Shown one piece after another: positions 28,016 through 38,958 of a stretch of 38,958 nucleotides of DNA; position 1 is the first letter of the stretch; every line of letters starts with the position of its first letter. The translations under genes were made by a program, and so were the position numbers. Under the pieces are notes generated by a model. The model did not search any database and was not told the origin of the DNA. It saw only the letters and a list, made by a program, of their open reading frames with translations. This stretch comes from Sphingomonas sp. 28-66-16. Its GTDB lineage: Bacteria > Pseudomonadota > Alphaproteobacteria > Sphingomonadales > Sphingomonadaceae. The stretch is from NCBI GenBank assembly GCA_002281485.1, contig NCGF01000024.1, positions 1 to 38,958 on the forward strand. Direction: 5' to 3'.

Positions 28016-28309
28016 ATGAGCATGATAATCGCTGGCGCACTGGCTTTATCAGTCGCGTCCCCTACCCCCGATCAGTCGATCGGTCGCCAGGACTGGCCGC
28101 ATGTCGTCGCCGCAGCGCGACGCGCGGACGTCCCGCCAATGGTGCTCTATCACGCCATGACGGAACCGACCGCAGCGCTGCGGCCTCGCCATGCCGCCCG
28201 GCTTTGCATCCGTCGCGGCGACATCGTGCCCGGCAAGGCCGGGATGGTGTGCCGCACCCGCGAGGAATGGGCGTGGCTGGGCATTGAAATCACGGCGCCC
28301 AAAGGCTGA
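28016..28309 (+). CDS. Small secreted protein with VCRTREEW motif
   Basis: A 97-residue protein. A short hydrophobic N terminus (MSMIIAGALALSVAS) looks like a signal peptide. The mature part has basic and acidic patches and ends with MVCRTREEWAWLGIEI; small secreted sphingomonad proteins with a C-R-T-x-x-E-W motif are known to me as uncharacterised. Cys68 and Cys79 could form a disulfide. The ATG is used because AGGAGG is seven bases upstream, although buried in a hairpin. It converges on maeB. Confidence 0.65.
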   Translation: MSMIIAGALALSVASPTPDQSIGRQDWPHVVAAARRADVPPMVLYHAMTEPTAALRPRHAARLCIRRGDIVPGKAGMVCRTREEWAWLGIEITAPKG

Positions 28310-28324
28310 CGACGCGGCGCCGCG

Positions 28325-30586
<2,262 letters not shown>

Positions 30587-30683
30587 GGCTGTTCCCCGGG
30601 ACTGAGACCGACCTTTACGGGTGGCCGGCTCGTTGTTCTACCCCTAGCTTGAACCGCCGGTGGGTCGCTGTATCACGATCGCG

Positions 30684-33293
30684 ATGACCGGTTCCGCTCC
30701 CACCCCGATGATGGCACAATATCTGGCGCTGAAGGCCGACGCCGCGGATTGCCTGCTGTTCTACCGGATGGGCGACTTCTTCGAGATGTTCTTCGACGAC
30801 GCCCGGATCGCCGCTGCCTGCCTCGACATCGCGCTGACCGCGCGCGGCGAGCATGACGGGGTGCCGATCCCGATGTGCGGCGTGCCGGTGCATAGCGCCG
30901 AAGCCTATCTGGCGCGGCTGATCAAGGCGGGGCACCGCGTCGCGATCGCCGAGCAGACCGAAAGCCCGGCCGAGGCCAGGAAGCGCGCCGGCAAGACATT
31001 GGTCGAACGCGCGATCGTGCGGGTGGTGACGGCGGGGACGCTGACCGAGGAAGCACTGCTCGATGCGCGCGCCGCCAATTGGTGCGTCGCGATCGGCGAG
31101 GCGGCGGGCGGCGTGGCGATCGCCGCCGCCGACATTTCGACCGGGCGGTTCGAGATCATCGAGACCGACGCCGGCACGCTGGCCGCCGATATCGCCCGGC
31201 TGGCGCCTGCCGAGACGATCGCTTCGGACGCGACCGCGTTCGAAGCGCTGGCGACCGGGCGACGCCCTCGCGCCGAATTCGACAGCGCCGGCGGCGAGGC
31301 GCGGATCAAGGCGTTGTTCGGCGTGGCGACGCTCGACGGCTTCGGCAGTTTCTCGCGCGCGGCGCTGGCGGCGGCGGGGGGGCTGGTTCGCTATCTCGAT
31401 CACACCGCCAAGGGATCCCTGCCCTTCCTGCGCCCCCCGCGCCTCGCGCGGACGTGCGAGGCAATGGCGATCGATGCGGCGACCCGGGAAAGTCTCGAGC
31501 TGACCGTCACCACCGCAGGCGCGCGCAAGGGCAGCCTGCTCGATGCGGTCGACCGGACCGTGACCGGGGCGGGCGCGCGGTTGCTCGCCGCCGATATCGG
31601 CGCGCCGCTGATGGATCGCGCACGGATCGAGGCGCGGCTCGATCTGGTGCAGTTGTTCCATGACGATGCCGGATTGCGCGACACCCTGCGCGTCACCTTG
31701 CGCGCGCTGCCCGATATCGGTCGCGCGCTCGGGCGGCTCGCGGCGGGGCGCGGAAGTCCGCGCGATCTCGGCCAGCTCCGCGACGGGCTCGATGCGGCAT
31801 GGCGGCTCGGCGATCGGCTCGACGGGATCGACCCGGCCCCGGCGCTGCTCGGCCAGCTCGCGCCGCAATTGCGCGGCCACGGGGCGTTGATCGATCTGCT
31901 GACCCGGGCGCTGGTCGCATCGCCCCCGGTCGATGCGGCGGCGGGCGGCTATATCGCGCCGGGCTTCGACGCCGCGCTCGATGATCTGCGCGATTCGGGC
32001 GCGGGCGGCAGGCGCGCCATCGCCGCGCTCGAATCCGATTATCGCCAGCGCACCGGCATCGCCGCGCTCAAGATCAAGCATAATGGCGTGCTCGGCTATC
32101 ATATCGAGGTGCCCGCGCGCGCCGCCGATCCGCTGATGCGCCCCGATAGCGGCTTCACCCACCGCCAGACGATGGCAGGGGCGGTCCGCTTCAACGCACC
32201 CGACCTTCACGAGGTCGCGCTCAAGGTGACGCAGGCGGGCGCGCATGCGCTCGCTGCCGAAGCCGCGCATCTCGAGCAACTGACCGATGCCGCGCTCGCC
32301 GCGCGCGAGGCGATCGCTGCGACCGCCGATGCGCTCGCCCGGCTCGATGTCGCGGCGGGCCTCGCCGAGCGCGCGAGCGAAGGCGGCTGGGCGCGCCCCA
32401 AACTCGTCGATCATGCCTGTTTCGAGATCGCCGGCGGACGCCACCCGGTGGTCGAGGCAGCCGTATCGAAGGCGGGCGGGCGCTTCGTCGCCAATGATTG
32501 CCGCTTGTCCGAAGACAACCGGCTCTGGCTGGTCACCGGCCCCAACATGGGCGGCAAATCGACCTTCCTGCGCCAGAACGCGCTGATCGCGGTACTCGCA
32601 CAGGCGGGCGGCTATGTCCCGGCAAATAGCGCGACCCTCGGGCTGGTCGACCGGCTGTTCAGTCGCGTCGGCGCGTCGGACAATCTCGCGCGGGGGCGAT
32701 CGACCTTCATGGTCGAGATGGTCGAGACCGCCGCCATCCTCGCGCAGGCGACGTCACAAAGCTTCGTCATCCTCGACGAGGTCGGGCGCGGCACCAGCAC
32801 CTATGACGGGCTCGCGATCGCCTGGGCGGTGGTCGAGGCCATCCATGAGGACAATCGCTGCCGCTGCCTGTTCGCGACGCATTATCACGAGCTGACCCGG
32901 CTCGCCGAACGCTGCGACGCGCTGACGCTGCACCATGTCCGCGCCCGCGAGTGGAAGGGCGATCTGGTGCTGTTGCACGAAGTCAGCGAAGGGCCGGCGG
33001 ACCGTAGTTACGGTCTCGCGGTCGCACGGCTTGCGGGGTTGCCACCGGTGACGATCGCGCGCGCGAAATCGGTGCTCGCCAAGCTCGAGGCGGGGCGCGC
33101 CAGGACCGGGGGGCTCGCGGCCGGGCTCGACGACCTGCCGCTGTTCGCCGCTGCCGCCGACGTCGCCGAAGCCCCCCGCGATCCGCTGCGCGAGGCGCTC
33201 GACGCGATCGAGGCCGATGCGCTCAGCCCGCGTGAAGCGCTCGACGCGCTTTATCGGCTCAAGGCGTTGCGCGGGAGCGAAGACGCGCGCTAA
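30684..33293 (+). CDS. mutS: DNA mismatch repair protein MutS
   Basis: Mismatch-recognition ATPase, 869 residues. The N-terminal mismatch domain has [13 protein letters not shown] (the Phe-X-Glu-type wedge), followed by connector, lever and clamp regions. Walker A GPNMGGKS is at 619-626, and [15 protein letters not shown] and FATHYHELT follow. I use the ATG at 30684, the family start ([14 protein letters not shown]); a GTG eight codons upstream lacks a better site. Its stop overlaps the stop of the converging chemoreceptor gene. Confidence 0.96.
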   Translation: MTGSAPTPMMAQYLALKADAADCLLFYRMGDFFEMFFDDARIAAACLDIALTARGEHDGVPIPMCGVPVHSAEAYLARLIKAGHRVAIAEQTESPAEARKRAGKTLVERAIVRVVTAGTLTEEALLDARAANWCVAIGEAAGGVAIAAADISTGRFEIIETDAGTLAADIARLAPAETIASDATAFEALATGRRPRAEFDSAGGEARIKALFGVATLDGFGSFSRAALAAAGGLVRYLDHTAKGSLPFLRPPRLARTCEAMAIDAATRESLELTVTTAGARKGSLLDAVDRTVTGAGARLLAADIGAPLMDRARIEARLDLVQLFHDDAGLRDTLRVTLRALPDIGRALGRLAAGRGSPRDLGQLRDGLDAAWRLGDRLDGIDPAPALLGQLAPQLRGHGALIDLLTRALVASPPVDAAAGGYIAPGFDAALDDLRDSGAGGRRAIAALESDYRQRTGIAALKIKHNGVLGYHIEVPARAADPLMRPDSGFTHRQTMAGAVRFNAPDLHEVALKVTQAGAHALAAEAAHLEQLTDAALAAREAIAATADALARLDVAAGLAERASEGGWARPKLVDHACFEIAGGRHPVVEAAVSKAGGRFVANDCRLSEDNRLWLVTGPNMGGKSTFLRQNALIAVLAQAGGYVPANSATLGLVDRLFSRVGASDNLARGRSTFMVEMVETAAILAQATSQSFVILDEVGRGTSTYDGLAIAWAVVEAIHEDNRCRCLFATHYHELTRLAERCDALTLHHVRAREWKGDLVLLHEVSEGPADRSYGLAVARLAGLPPVTIARAKSVLAKLEAGRARTGGLAAGLDDLPLFAAAADVAEAPRDPLREALDAIEADALSPREALDALYRLKALRGSEDAR

Positions 33294-34903
33294 CCGCGCC
33301 GCAGCTGGGTGCTGAAATCGCGCGCGGCGACCGACAGATCGGTCGATTGGGTGGTCAGCCCCTGCGCCAGTCGTGCCAGCAATTCGGCAAGTTCGGCGGC
33401 GATCTCGGCCTGTGCGGTGACATGGTGGAGATCGGCGCCGACCGCGCGCGCGCCCGATGCCGCCTGATCGACACTGGCGCCGATATCGCTGGTCGCGGTT
33501 TCCTGCTGGACGATCGCCCGCGCGATGTCGCTGGCGCCGTGGGTGATCCGCGAGACATCGGCGCCGATCGCCAGAATCGACTTGGCCGAATCGGCGGCGC
33601 AAGCCTCCATGCTGGCGATGTTGGCGCTGATCAGCGACGCCGCCTGCTGGGTCTGCGTGGCCAGCGCCTTCACTTCGCCGGCAACCACCGCAAAGCCCTG
33701 CCCCGCCGCGCCCGATCGGGCGGCCTCGATCAGCGCGTTGAGCGCCAGCGTGTTGGTGCGGGCGGCGATCATTTCGATCGTCGCGACGATCTCGCCGACC
33801 GTCTGCGTGCGCGCGGCCAATGCAGCGGCATGCTCCTGGGCGATCCGCGCGGCGGCCTCGGCGGTTGCGGTCGCGCTGACTTGCCCATCCACCTCGCGCC
33901 CGATCTGGTTGATCGACTGGCGCATCCGCCCGGTCGCCGCCATCGCCGCCTCCATCGACGCGGCGACCGCATCGGCGCGGCGCTGGACGGCGGCGGTCCG
34001 CTGTTGCGTTGCCTCTCCCGCCTGCGCCAGCCGCGCGGTCGAGACACCGAGTTCGGCGACGACCGCGCCGAGCTGATCGACGACCGCGAGCACCGTCGTT
34101 TCGAACTGCGCGGCATGCGCCGCCATCGCGCGGCGGCGGGCGGCTTCGGCGTCGGCGCGCTCGGTCTCGCGGCGTTGCTGCTCGTGCTGGATCAGCCGAT
34201 GACGTTCCTCGGCGGCGCGCGCCTCCTCCTCGCCGCGGCGCTTTTCGAGCGCCTGAAGATCGTCCGCGACGCGCGTCCGTTCGGCAAACATTTCGGCCTG
34301 GCCCAGGAACAGCGTTGACAGGATCGTCACGAAAGCCGCGATCGCCACGGTGAAGAACCAGGGCTCGCCGGTGAGCGCCGCGAGATCGATCGCCAGCCTG
34401 ATCGCGACCACCGACATGAAGAACACCGCAGCGCCGGGCATCAGCGTGAAGATCATGCCCCCGCAACAGATCACCGCGACCGTCAGGCAGGCAATCGCCA
34501 CCCGGTCGACGCCGATCGGCAGCGCCTGGATCACCCCGATCAGCACCGACCACGCAATTCCGATCGCGACGGCATAGAGCGCGATCGCCACGCGCGCCTC
34601 GACGACCCGCACATAGCGCCCCTTTGCCAGCCGCGCGCCGGGAAGAATGGTCAGCGATGCGGCCACCACCAGCAGCAGCGGGACCGCGCCGAACATCACC
34701 AGCGGCCGGCCAAGGCGCCAGGCATAGAGCGCCGCGAGGCTGACCGCGCAGACCATATTGGGCAGCGCGATCGCATGCACCGCCGCCATGGTCGCGGCGA
34801 TCCGATCGGCCAGGCTATATTCGCCCCCCGCGATGATAGCGCGCCAACGCCGCGCCGTGCTGCGCACGATCGCCCATCCGCGAAACAGAAAAGTCCGTGC
34901 CAT
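33290..34903 (-). CDS. Methyl-accepting chemotaxis-like protein without visible HAMP
   Basis: A 537-residue sensor. The N-terminal half carries about six membrane helices (roughly residues 47-205) with no large periplasmic domain. A charged coiled coil (about 210-270, rich in Glu/Arg/Ala) leads to the MCP signalling domain; the hairpin tip reads [20 protein letters not shown] and [13 protein letters not shown], close to the canonical sequence. I see no HAMP domain. There is no che gene nearby. The start lacks a clear ribosome site and lies 15 bases from the divergent glnD start, so it may be further in. Confidence 0.85.
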   Translation of the reverse strand: MARTFLFRGWAIVRSTARRWRAIIAGGEYSLADRIAATMAAVHAIALPNMVCAVSLAALYAWRLGRPLVMFGAVPLLLVVAASLTILPGARLAKGRYVRVVEARVAIALYAVAIGIAWSVLIGVIQALPIGVDRVAIACLTVAVICCGGMIFTLMPGAAVFFMSVVAIRLAIDLAALTGEPWFFTVAIAAFVTILSTLFLGQAEMFAERTRVADDLQALEKRRGEEEARAAEERHRLIQHEQQRRETERADAEAARRRAMAAHAAQFETTVLAVVDQLGAVVAELGVSTARLAQAGEATQQRTAAVQRRADAVAASMEAAMAATGRMRQSINQIGREVDGQVSATATAEAAARIAQEHAAALAARTQTVGEIVATIEMIAARTNTLALNALIEAARSGAAGQGFAVVAGEVKALATQTQQAASLISANIASMEACAADSAKSILAIGADVSRITHGASDIARAIVQQETATSDIGASVDQAASGARAVGADLHHVTAQAEIAAELAELLARLAQGLTTQSTDLSVAARDFSTQLRRG

Positions 34904-34918
34904 CAGCGAAACGATGCC

Positions 34919-37729
34919 ATGAATCTGGTTAACGAATTGCGTGTGGCGGCGCGGCGGGCGGCGCCCTATCTACACTTGATGACCAGACGCATCGAAGGCC
35001 TGACCAATCGCCGCGCGATCATCGACCGGCGCGCCGTCGGCGACGCGCTGGCGGCGATCGACGTCGCCGATCCGGCGGCGATGCGGCACGCGGCGACCGC
35101 GATGCTCAAGGACGCCCTTGGCGAGGGGCGCGCCGAGATCGCCCGGCGATTGCGCGACAATCCGTCGCGCGGGCTCGATGCCGCTGCGGGCCAGGCGTTT
35201 CTGGTCGATCAGCTGCTGCGGCTGCTGTTCGATTTCACCACCCAGCGGATCTATCCCAAGACCAATCCGACCACCGCCGAACGGATCGTGCTGATCGCGG
35301 TCGGCGGCTATGGCCGCGGCGAGATGGCGCCCTTTTCCGATGTCGACATCGGCTTTCTGACGCCGTGGAAGCAGACCGGATGGAGCGAGCAGATCATCGA
35401 ATCGATGCTCTATGCGCTTTGGGATCTGGGGCTGAAGATCGGCCATTCGTCGCGCTCGCTCGACGAGATGGTCTATCAGGCGCGCAGCGACATGACGATC
35501 CGCACCGCGCTGCTCGAGGCGCGCTATGTGTGGGGCGACACCGATCTCTATGACGAGGCCGCGCGGCGTTTTCGGGCCGAGGTCCAGGCCGGCACGGCGC
35601 GCCAGTTCATCACCGACAAGCTCGCCGAGCGCAACGAACGCCATCGCCGGATGGGCGACAGCCGCTACGTCGTCGAGCCCAATGTCAAGGAGGGCAAGGG
35701 CGGCCTGCGCGATCTCCACACCCTCTTCTGGATGGGCAAATACGCCTATAACGTGCGCAGCGTGGCCGAGCTCGTCGAAGCCGGGCTGCTCACCCGGGCC
35801 GAATATCGCCAGTTCCACCGGGCCGAGAATTTCCTGTGGGCGGTCCGATGCCACCTGCACACCATCGCCGGTCGCGCCGAGGAGCGGCTGACCTTCGACG
35901 TCCAGCGCGAGATCGCCGAGCGGATGCGCTATGCCGATCGCGCCAGCGCCTCGCGGGTCGAACGCTTCATGCGGCACTATTTCCTGCAGGCGAAGATCGT
36001 CGGCGACCTGACCGGCGTGTTCATGGCGCATCTCGACGAGTCGTTCGCGGCGCGCGGGCGGCGGTTCGGGCTGCCGATGCTGCGCCGGTCGCCGCGCAAG
36101 CTCGCCGGGTTCATGCTCGATCGCGGCCGGCTCGCGCTGCCGGCGGATGATTTTTTCCGCCGCGATCCGGTGCGCTTGCTCGAGATTTTCGCGCTCGCCG
36201 ACCGCTATGGCCTCGAAATCCATCCCCAGGCGATGCGGATCGCCGCGCGCGACGCCAAGCTCGCCGACGACATTCGCACCGATCCGCGCGCCAATGCGCT
36301 GTTCCTCGACGTGCTGACCAGCCCGCGCGATCCCGAAGCGGTGCTGCGCTGGATGAACGAGGCGGGCGTGTTCGGGCGCTTCATCCCCGATTTCGGCCGT
36401 GTCGTGGCGCAGATGCAGTTCGACATGTATCACCACTATACCGTCGACGAGCATTCGATCCGCGCGATCGGATTGCTGGCGCGGATCGAGCGCGGCGAAC
36501 TTGCCGAGGATCACCCGCTCGCCGCCGGTATCCTCAAACAGGTGATCTCGCGGCGCGCGCTATACGTCGCGGTGCTGCTCCACGATATCGCCAAGGGGCG
36601 CGGCGGCGATCATTCGGTGCTCGGCGCCGAGGTCGCGCAGCGGCTGTGCCCCCGGCTGGGGCTGTCGGCGGCGGAGACCGAGACCGTCGCCTGGCTGGTG
36701 CGCTGCCACCTGCTGATGTCGGCGACGGCGTTCAAGCGCGATCTCGCCGATTTCAAGACGATCCTCGATTTCACCGCAATCGTGCAAAGCCCCGAACGGT
36801 TGCGGCTGTTGCTGGCGCTGACCGTGGTCGATATCCGCGCGGTCGGGCCGGGAGTGTGGAACAGCTGGAAGCGCCAGTTGCTCACCGATCTCTACGAATC
36901 GGCCGAGGAAGTGCTCCGGCTCGGCCACAAGCAGAAGGGCCGCAGCGAACGGATCGAGGCCAAGCAGACGGCGCTGGCGGCGGCGCTCGGCTGGGCGCCC
37001 GAACGCTTCGCAGCGCTGGTCGCGCGTCTGCCCGAACCCTATTGGATCGCCGAACCCGAAGACGTGCTCGAACGCAATGCCCGGCTCGTCGCCGACGCCG
37101 GCGATGCCCAGCTGTCGATCGCGGCGCAGGTCTATCCCGAACGCGGCGCGACGCTCGTCACCCTCTATGCCGCCGATCATCCGGGGCTGTTCTACCGCAC
37201 CGCCGGGGCGATCCATGTCGCTGGCGGCAACATCATCGACGCCCGCATCCACACGACGCGCGACGGAATGGCGCTCGACAATTTCCTCGTCCAGGATCCC
37301 TTCGGGCGCCCGTTTGATCGCCCCGATCAGCTCGACCGGCTCAAAAAGACGATCGAGGATGCGCTGGCCAATCGCGGCAAGCTCGCCGAACGGCTCAAGG
37401 CCAAGCCGCTGCCGCGTACCCGCGCCGAAGCGTTCGATATCGTCCCCAACGTGCTGATCGACAACAATGCGTCGAATCGGTTCACCGTGATCGAGGTCAA
37501 TGCCCGCGACGGGCCGGCGCTGCTCAACCGGCTCGCGCTCGCGCTCTTCCAGTCGAAGGTGACGATCCATTCGGCGCACGTCGCGACCTATGGCGAGCGC
37601 GCCGTCGACACCTTCTATCTGACCGACCTGCTCGGTGATAAGATCGCGAGTGTCCAGCGGCTCAAGTCGGTCGAGCGCCGGCTGTTGGCGGCGGCGGCGA
37701 ACGAAGAGGCCTGGGCCGAGGCGGCCTGA
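34919..37729 (+). CDS. glnD: PII uridylyltransferase/uridylyl-removing enzyme
   Basis: Nitrogen sensor that uridylylates PII proteins at low glutamine and reverses this at high glutamine. The 936 residues show the nucleotidyltransferase motif GGYGRGE (129-135) with SDVD (140-143), the HD phosphohydrolase motif LLHDIAKG (His555, Asp556), and two C-terminal ACT domains (about 742-800 and 858-915) that bind glutamine. All catalytic residues are present. The start at 34919 has a weak ribosome site; Met21 (34979) is a possible alternative. Confidence 0.95.
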   Translation: MNLVNELRVAARRAAPYLHLMTRRIEGLTNRRAIIDRRAVGDALAAIDVADPAAMRHAATAMLKDALGEGRAEIARRLRDNPSRGLDAAAGQAFLVDQLLRLLFDFTTQRIYPKTNPTTAERIVLIAVGGYGRGEMAPFSDVDIGFLTPWKQTGWSEQIIESMLYALWDLGLKIGHSSRSLDEMVYQARSDMTIRTALLEARYVWGDTDLYDEAARRFRAEVQAGTARQFITDKLAERNERHRRMGDSRYVVEPNVKEGKGGLRDLHTLFWMGKYAYNVRSVAELVEAGLLTRAEYRQFHRAENFLWAVRCHLHTIAGRAEERLTFDVQREIAERMRYADRASASRVERFMRHYFLQAKIVGDLTGVFMAHLDESFAARGRRFGLPMLRRSPRKLAGFMLDRGRLALPADDFFRRDPVRLLEIFALADRYGLEIHPQAMRIAARDAKLADDIRTDPRANALFLDVLTSPRDPEAVLRWMNEAGVFGRFIPDFGRVVAQMQFDMYHHYTVDEHSIRAIGLLARIERGELAEDHPLAAGILKQVISRRALYVAVLLHDIAKGRGGDHSVLGAEVAQRLCPRLGLSAAETETVAWLVRCHLLMSATAFKRDLADFKTILDFTAIVQSPERLRLLLALTVVDIRAVGPGVWNSWKRQLLTDLYESAEEVLRLGHKQKGRSERIEAKQTALAAALGWAPERFAALVARLPEPYWIAEPEDVLERNARLVADAGDAQLSIAAQVYPERGATLVTLYAADHPGLFYRTAGAIHVAGGNIIDARIHTTRDGMALDNFLVQDPFGRPFDRPDQLDRLKKTIEDALANRGKLAERLKAKPLPRTRAEAFDIVPNVLIDNNASNRFTVIEVNARDGPALLNRLALALFQSKVTIHSAHVATYGERAVDTFYLTDLLGDKIASVQRLKSVERRLLAAAANEEAWAEAA

Positions 37730-37754
37730 GGCGAACAAGCGGGAGGCGACGGCG

Positions 37755-38138
37755 ATGGCGGTATTGGGGATAGGGGGCCTGTTCTTTCGCGCGCAAGACC
37801 CCGACGCGCTGAATAGCTGGTATCGTGAGTTTCTCGGCATCGGGGCGGGCTGTGCCGCGGAGGGCACCGGCGAGGTCGACGAATGGACGTGGAAGACGCA
37901 AGGCGGCCCCGTCGTCTTCGCGCCGTTCAAGGCCGACACCGATTATTTCGCCGCCGACAAGCAGTTCATGATCAACCTGCGCGTGACCGATCTCGAAGGC
38001 ATGTGCGAACAGCTCAACGCCGCCGGGATCGCCGTCGAGACGCGTCCCGAATGGGATTCGCCCGAGGCCGGAAGCTTTGCGCGCATCCACGATCCCGAAG
38101 GCAATGCGATCGAATTATGGGAGCCCCCGGCGGATTGA
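37755..38138 (+). CDS. VOC/glyoxalase-family protein
   Basis: A 127-residue protein with the paired beta-alpha-beta-beta-beta units of the vicinal oxygen chelate fold: GIGGLFFRAQDPDALNSWYR at the N terminus and FARIHDPEGNAIELWEPP at the C terminus, whose Glu is the usual metal ligand. Members are lyases, dioxygenases or resistance proteins; the function here is open. GGAGG precedes the ATG. The GNAT gene starts within its stop. Confidence 0.85.
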   Translation: MAVLGIGGLFFRAQDPDALNSWYREFLGIGAGCAAEGTGEVDEWTWKTQGGPVVFAPFKADTDYFAADKQFMINLRVTDLEGMCEQLNAAGIAVETRPEWDSPEAGSFARIHDPEGNAIELWEPPAD

Positions 38139-38677
38139 GCGCGCGACCGGTCATCCGGCTCGCCACCGTCGCCGACAGCGTGCCGCTTGGCGCGATTCAC
38201 GTCGCGGCGTGGCGTGAAGCCTATGCCGGGCTGCTGCCGGCATCGCGGCTCGCCGCGCTCGACGCGCGCGAGCGCGCGGCGATGTGGCAGGGCGCGATCG
38301 CGAGCGGCACCGCGCGCGGCGTCTATGTCGCCGAGGATCGCGGCGTGATGATCGGCTTCGGTGCCTGCGGCCACCAGCGGACGCCGTCGCTGATCGGCCT
38401 CGGCTTCAGCGGCGAAGTGACCGCGCTCTATGTGCTGCGGGCCGGCCAGCGACGGGGCGCCGGGCGCCTGCTGATGCGGGCGATGGCGCGCCGGCTGATC
38501 GCCGAGGGCGAGCGCAGCCTGGGGCTGTGGGTGTTGCGCGACAATCTGCCGGCGCGACGCTTCTACGAACGACTCGAGGGGGTGGTGATCGCCAGTCGCG
38601 GCGATTGGGCCGCGACGGGCGAGGAGGCCGAGACCGCTTATGGCTGGCGCGATCTCACCCGGCTGATGGCGACCTGA
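38135..38677 (+). CDS. GNAT-family N-acetyltransferase
   Basis: An acetyl-CoA-dependent acyltransferase of 180 residues. The acetyl-CoA site is VTALYVLRAGQRRGAGRLLM (Q-R-R-G-A-G), and SLGLWVLRDNLPARRFYERL is the usual motif B. The TTG start overlaps the VOC stop (TTGA), giving SARPVIRLATVADS, the normal GNAT opening; GGGAG lies 11 bases upstream. The substrate is unknown. It converges on infC. Confidence 0.83.
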   Translation: MSARPVIRLATVADSVPLGAIHVAAWREAYAGLLPASRLAALDARERAAMWQGAIASGTARGVYVAEDRGVMIGFGACGHQRTPSLIGLGFSGEVTALYVLRAGQRRGAGRLLMRAMARRLIAEGERSLGLWVLRDNLPARRFYERLEGVVIASRGDWAATGEEAETAYGWRDLTRLMAT

Positions 38678-38684
38678 CCCCGGC

Positions 38685-38958
38685 TTATTTTGGCGCGAGC
38701 ACCATCAGCATCTGCCGGCCTTCCATGCGCGGATACGCCTCGACCTTCGCCGTCTCGACAACGTCGGCCTGCACGCGCTGGAGCAAGGCCATGCCGAGCT
38801 GGCCGTGGCTGAGCTCGCGGCCGCGGAAGCGCAGCGTGATCTTGACCTTGTCGCCCTCGTCGATGAACTCGAGCACCTTCTTCATCTTCGTATCATAATC
38901 ATGATCGTCGATGTTCGGACGCATCTTGATCTCCTTGATCTCCTGCGTCTTCTGGCTC
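38685..38958 (-). CDS. infC: Translation initiation factor IF-3, 5' part outside window
   Basis: IF-3 binds the 30S subunit and checks the start codon. Only the C-terminal domain is in the window, about 90 codons: [15 protein letters not shown], then [27 protein letters not shown], and the tail [14 protein letters not shown]. The frame remains open to base 38958, so the apparent ATG at 38924 is internal and not the start. Confidence 0.95.
   Translation of the reverse strand, partial: SQKTQEIKEIKMRPNIDDHDYDTKMKKVLEFIDEGDKVKITLRFRGRELSHGQLGMALLQRVQADVVETAKVEAYPRMEGRQMLMVLAPK

Noticed and set aside
33290-33293. Overlapping stop codons of mutS and the chemoreceptor gene as a regulatory feature
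   Set aside because: Convergent stop overlap is common in compact genomes and needs no special function.

Overview
The window looks like chromosomal core sequence from a sphingomonad alphaproteobacterium (Sphingomonas or a close relative). Evidence: high GC throughout, the str operon order rpsL-rpsG-fusA-tuf, an alpha-type SspB beside a hisBHAFE-HIT cluster, an EcfG-type GGAAC-N17-GTT promoter motif, a bactofilin, and interspersed inverted-repeat elements of a kind I associate with sphingomonad genomes. Assignment to genus is inference. I see no prophage, insertion sequence, CRISPR array, rRNA or tRNA.

Layout. 1-4.1 kb (minus): tuf (cut by the window edge), fusA, rpsG, rpsL, with a good promoter at 4308-4336 and GC-rich hairpins in all three gene junctions. 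4.4-7.2 kb: a polytopic glycosyltransferase and a bactofilin (plus), then gmk and a small membrane protein (minus). 7.3-9.4 kb (minus): fumC and the ClpXP adaptor sspB. 9.5-13.6 kb (plus): hisB, hisH, hisA, hisF, hisE and an HIT protein, interrupted by an inverted-repeat element, a small membrane protein and a tiny secreted/anchored protein. 13.7-16.4 kb: an amino-acid permease and a PfkB/adenosine-type kinase that converge on a bidirectional terminator. 16.5-20.2 kb: a lipoprotein, queG (minus), and a NatAB-type two-gene ABC exporter. 20.3-23.4 kb: a CYP153/CYP108-like P450, a Tat-exported MsrB, a CHAP-domain protein and an SH3-like lipoprotein. 23.4-27.9 kb: an SDR plus GPH-type transporter pair (minus), divergent from an acyl-CoA dehydrogenase plus SDR pair (plus). 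28-30.6 kb: a small secreted protein behind a very strong hairpin, and maeB. 30.7-38.7 kb: mutS, a chemoreceptor-like protein, glnD, a VOC protein and a GNAT acetyltransferase; the 3' part of infC closes the window.

The genes are mostly housekeeping: translation, histidine synthesis, TCA/anaplerosis, nucleotide kinases, tRNA queuosine modification, mismatch repair and nitrogen sensing. The accessory part (20-28 kb) combines oxidation of hydrophobic substrates, methionine-sulfoxide repair and envelope proteins.

The most unusual signals are not genes. (1) A near-perfect 22-bp hairpin buries the AGGAGG ribosome site of a small secreted protein and ends at the base before its ATG. (2) An inverted-repeat element inside the his operon supplies the Shine-Dalgarno of hisA, through the only base at which its two arms differ. 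(3) Hairpins occupy every junction of the str operon. (4) RpsL carries arginine at position 88, a known streptomycin-resistance residue.
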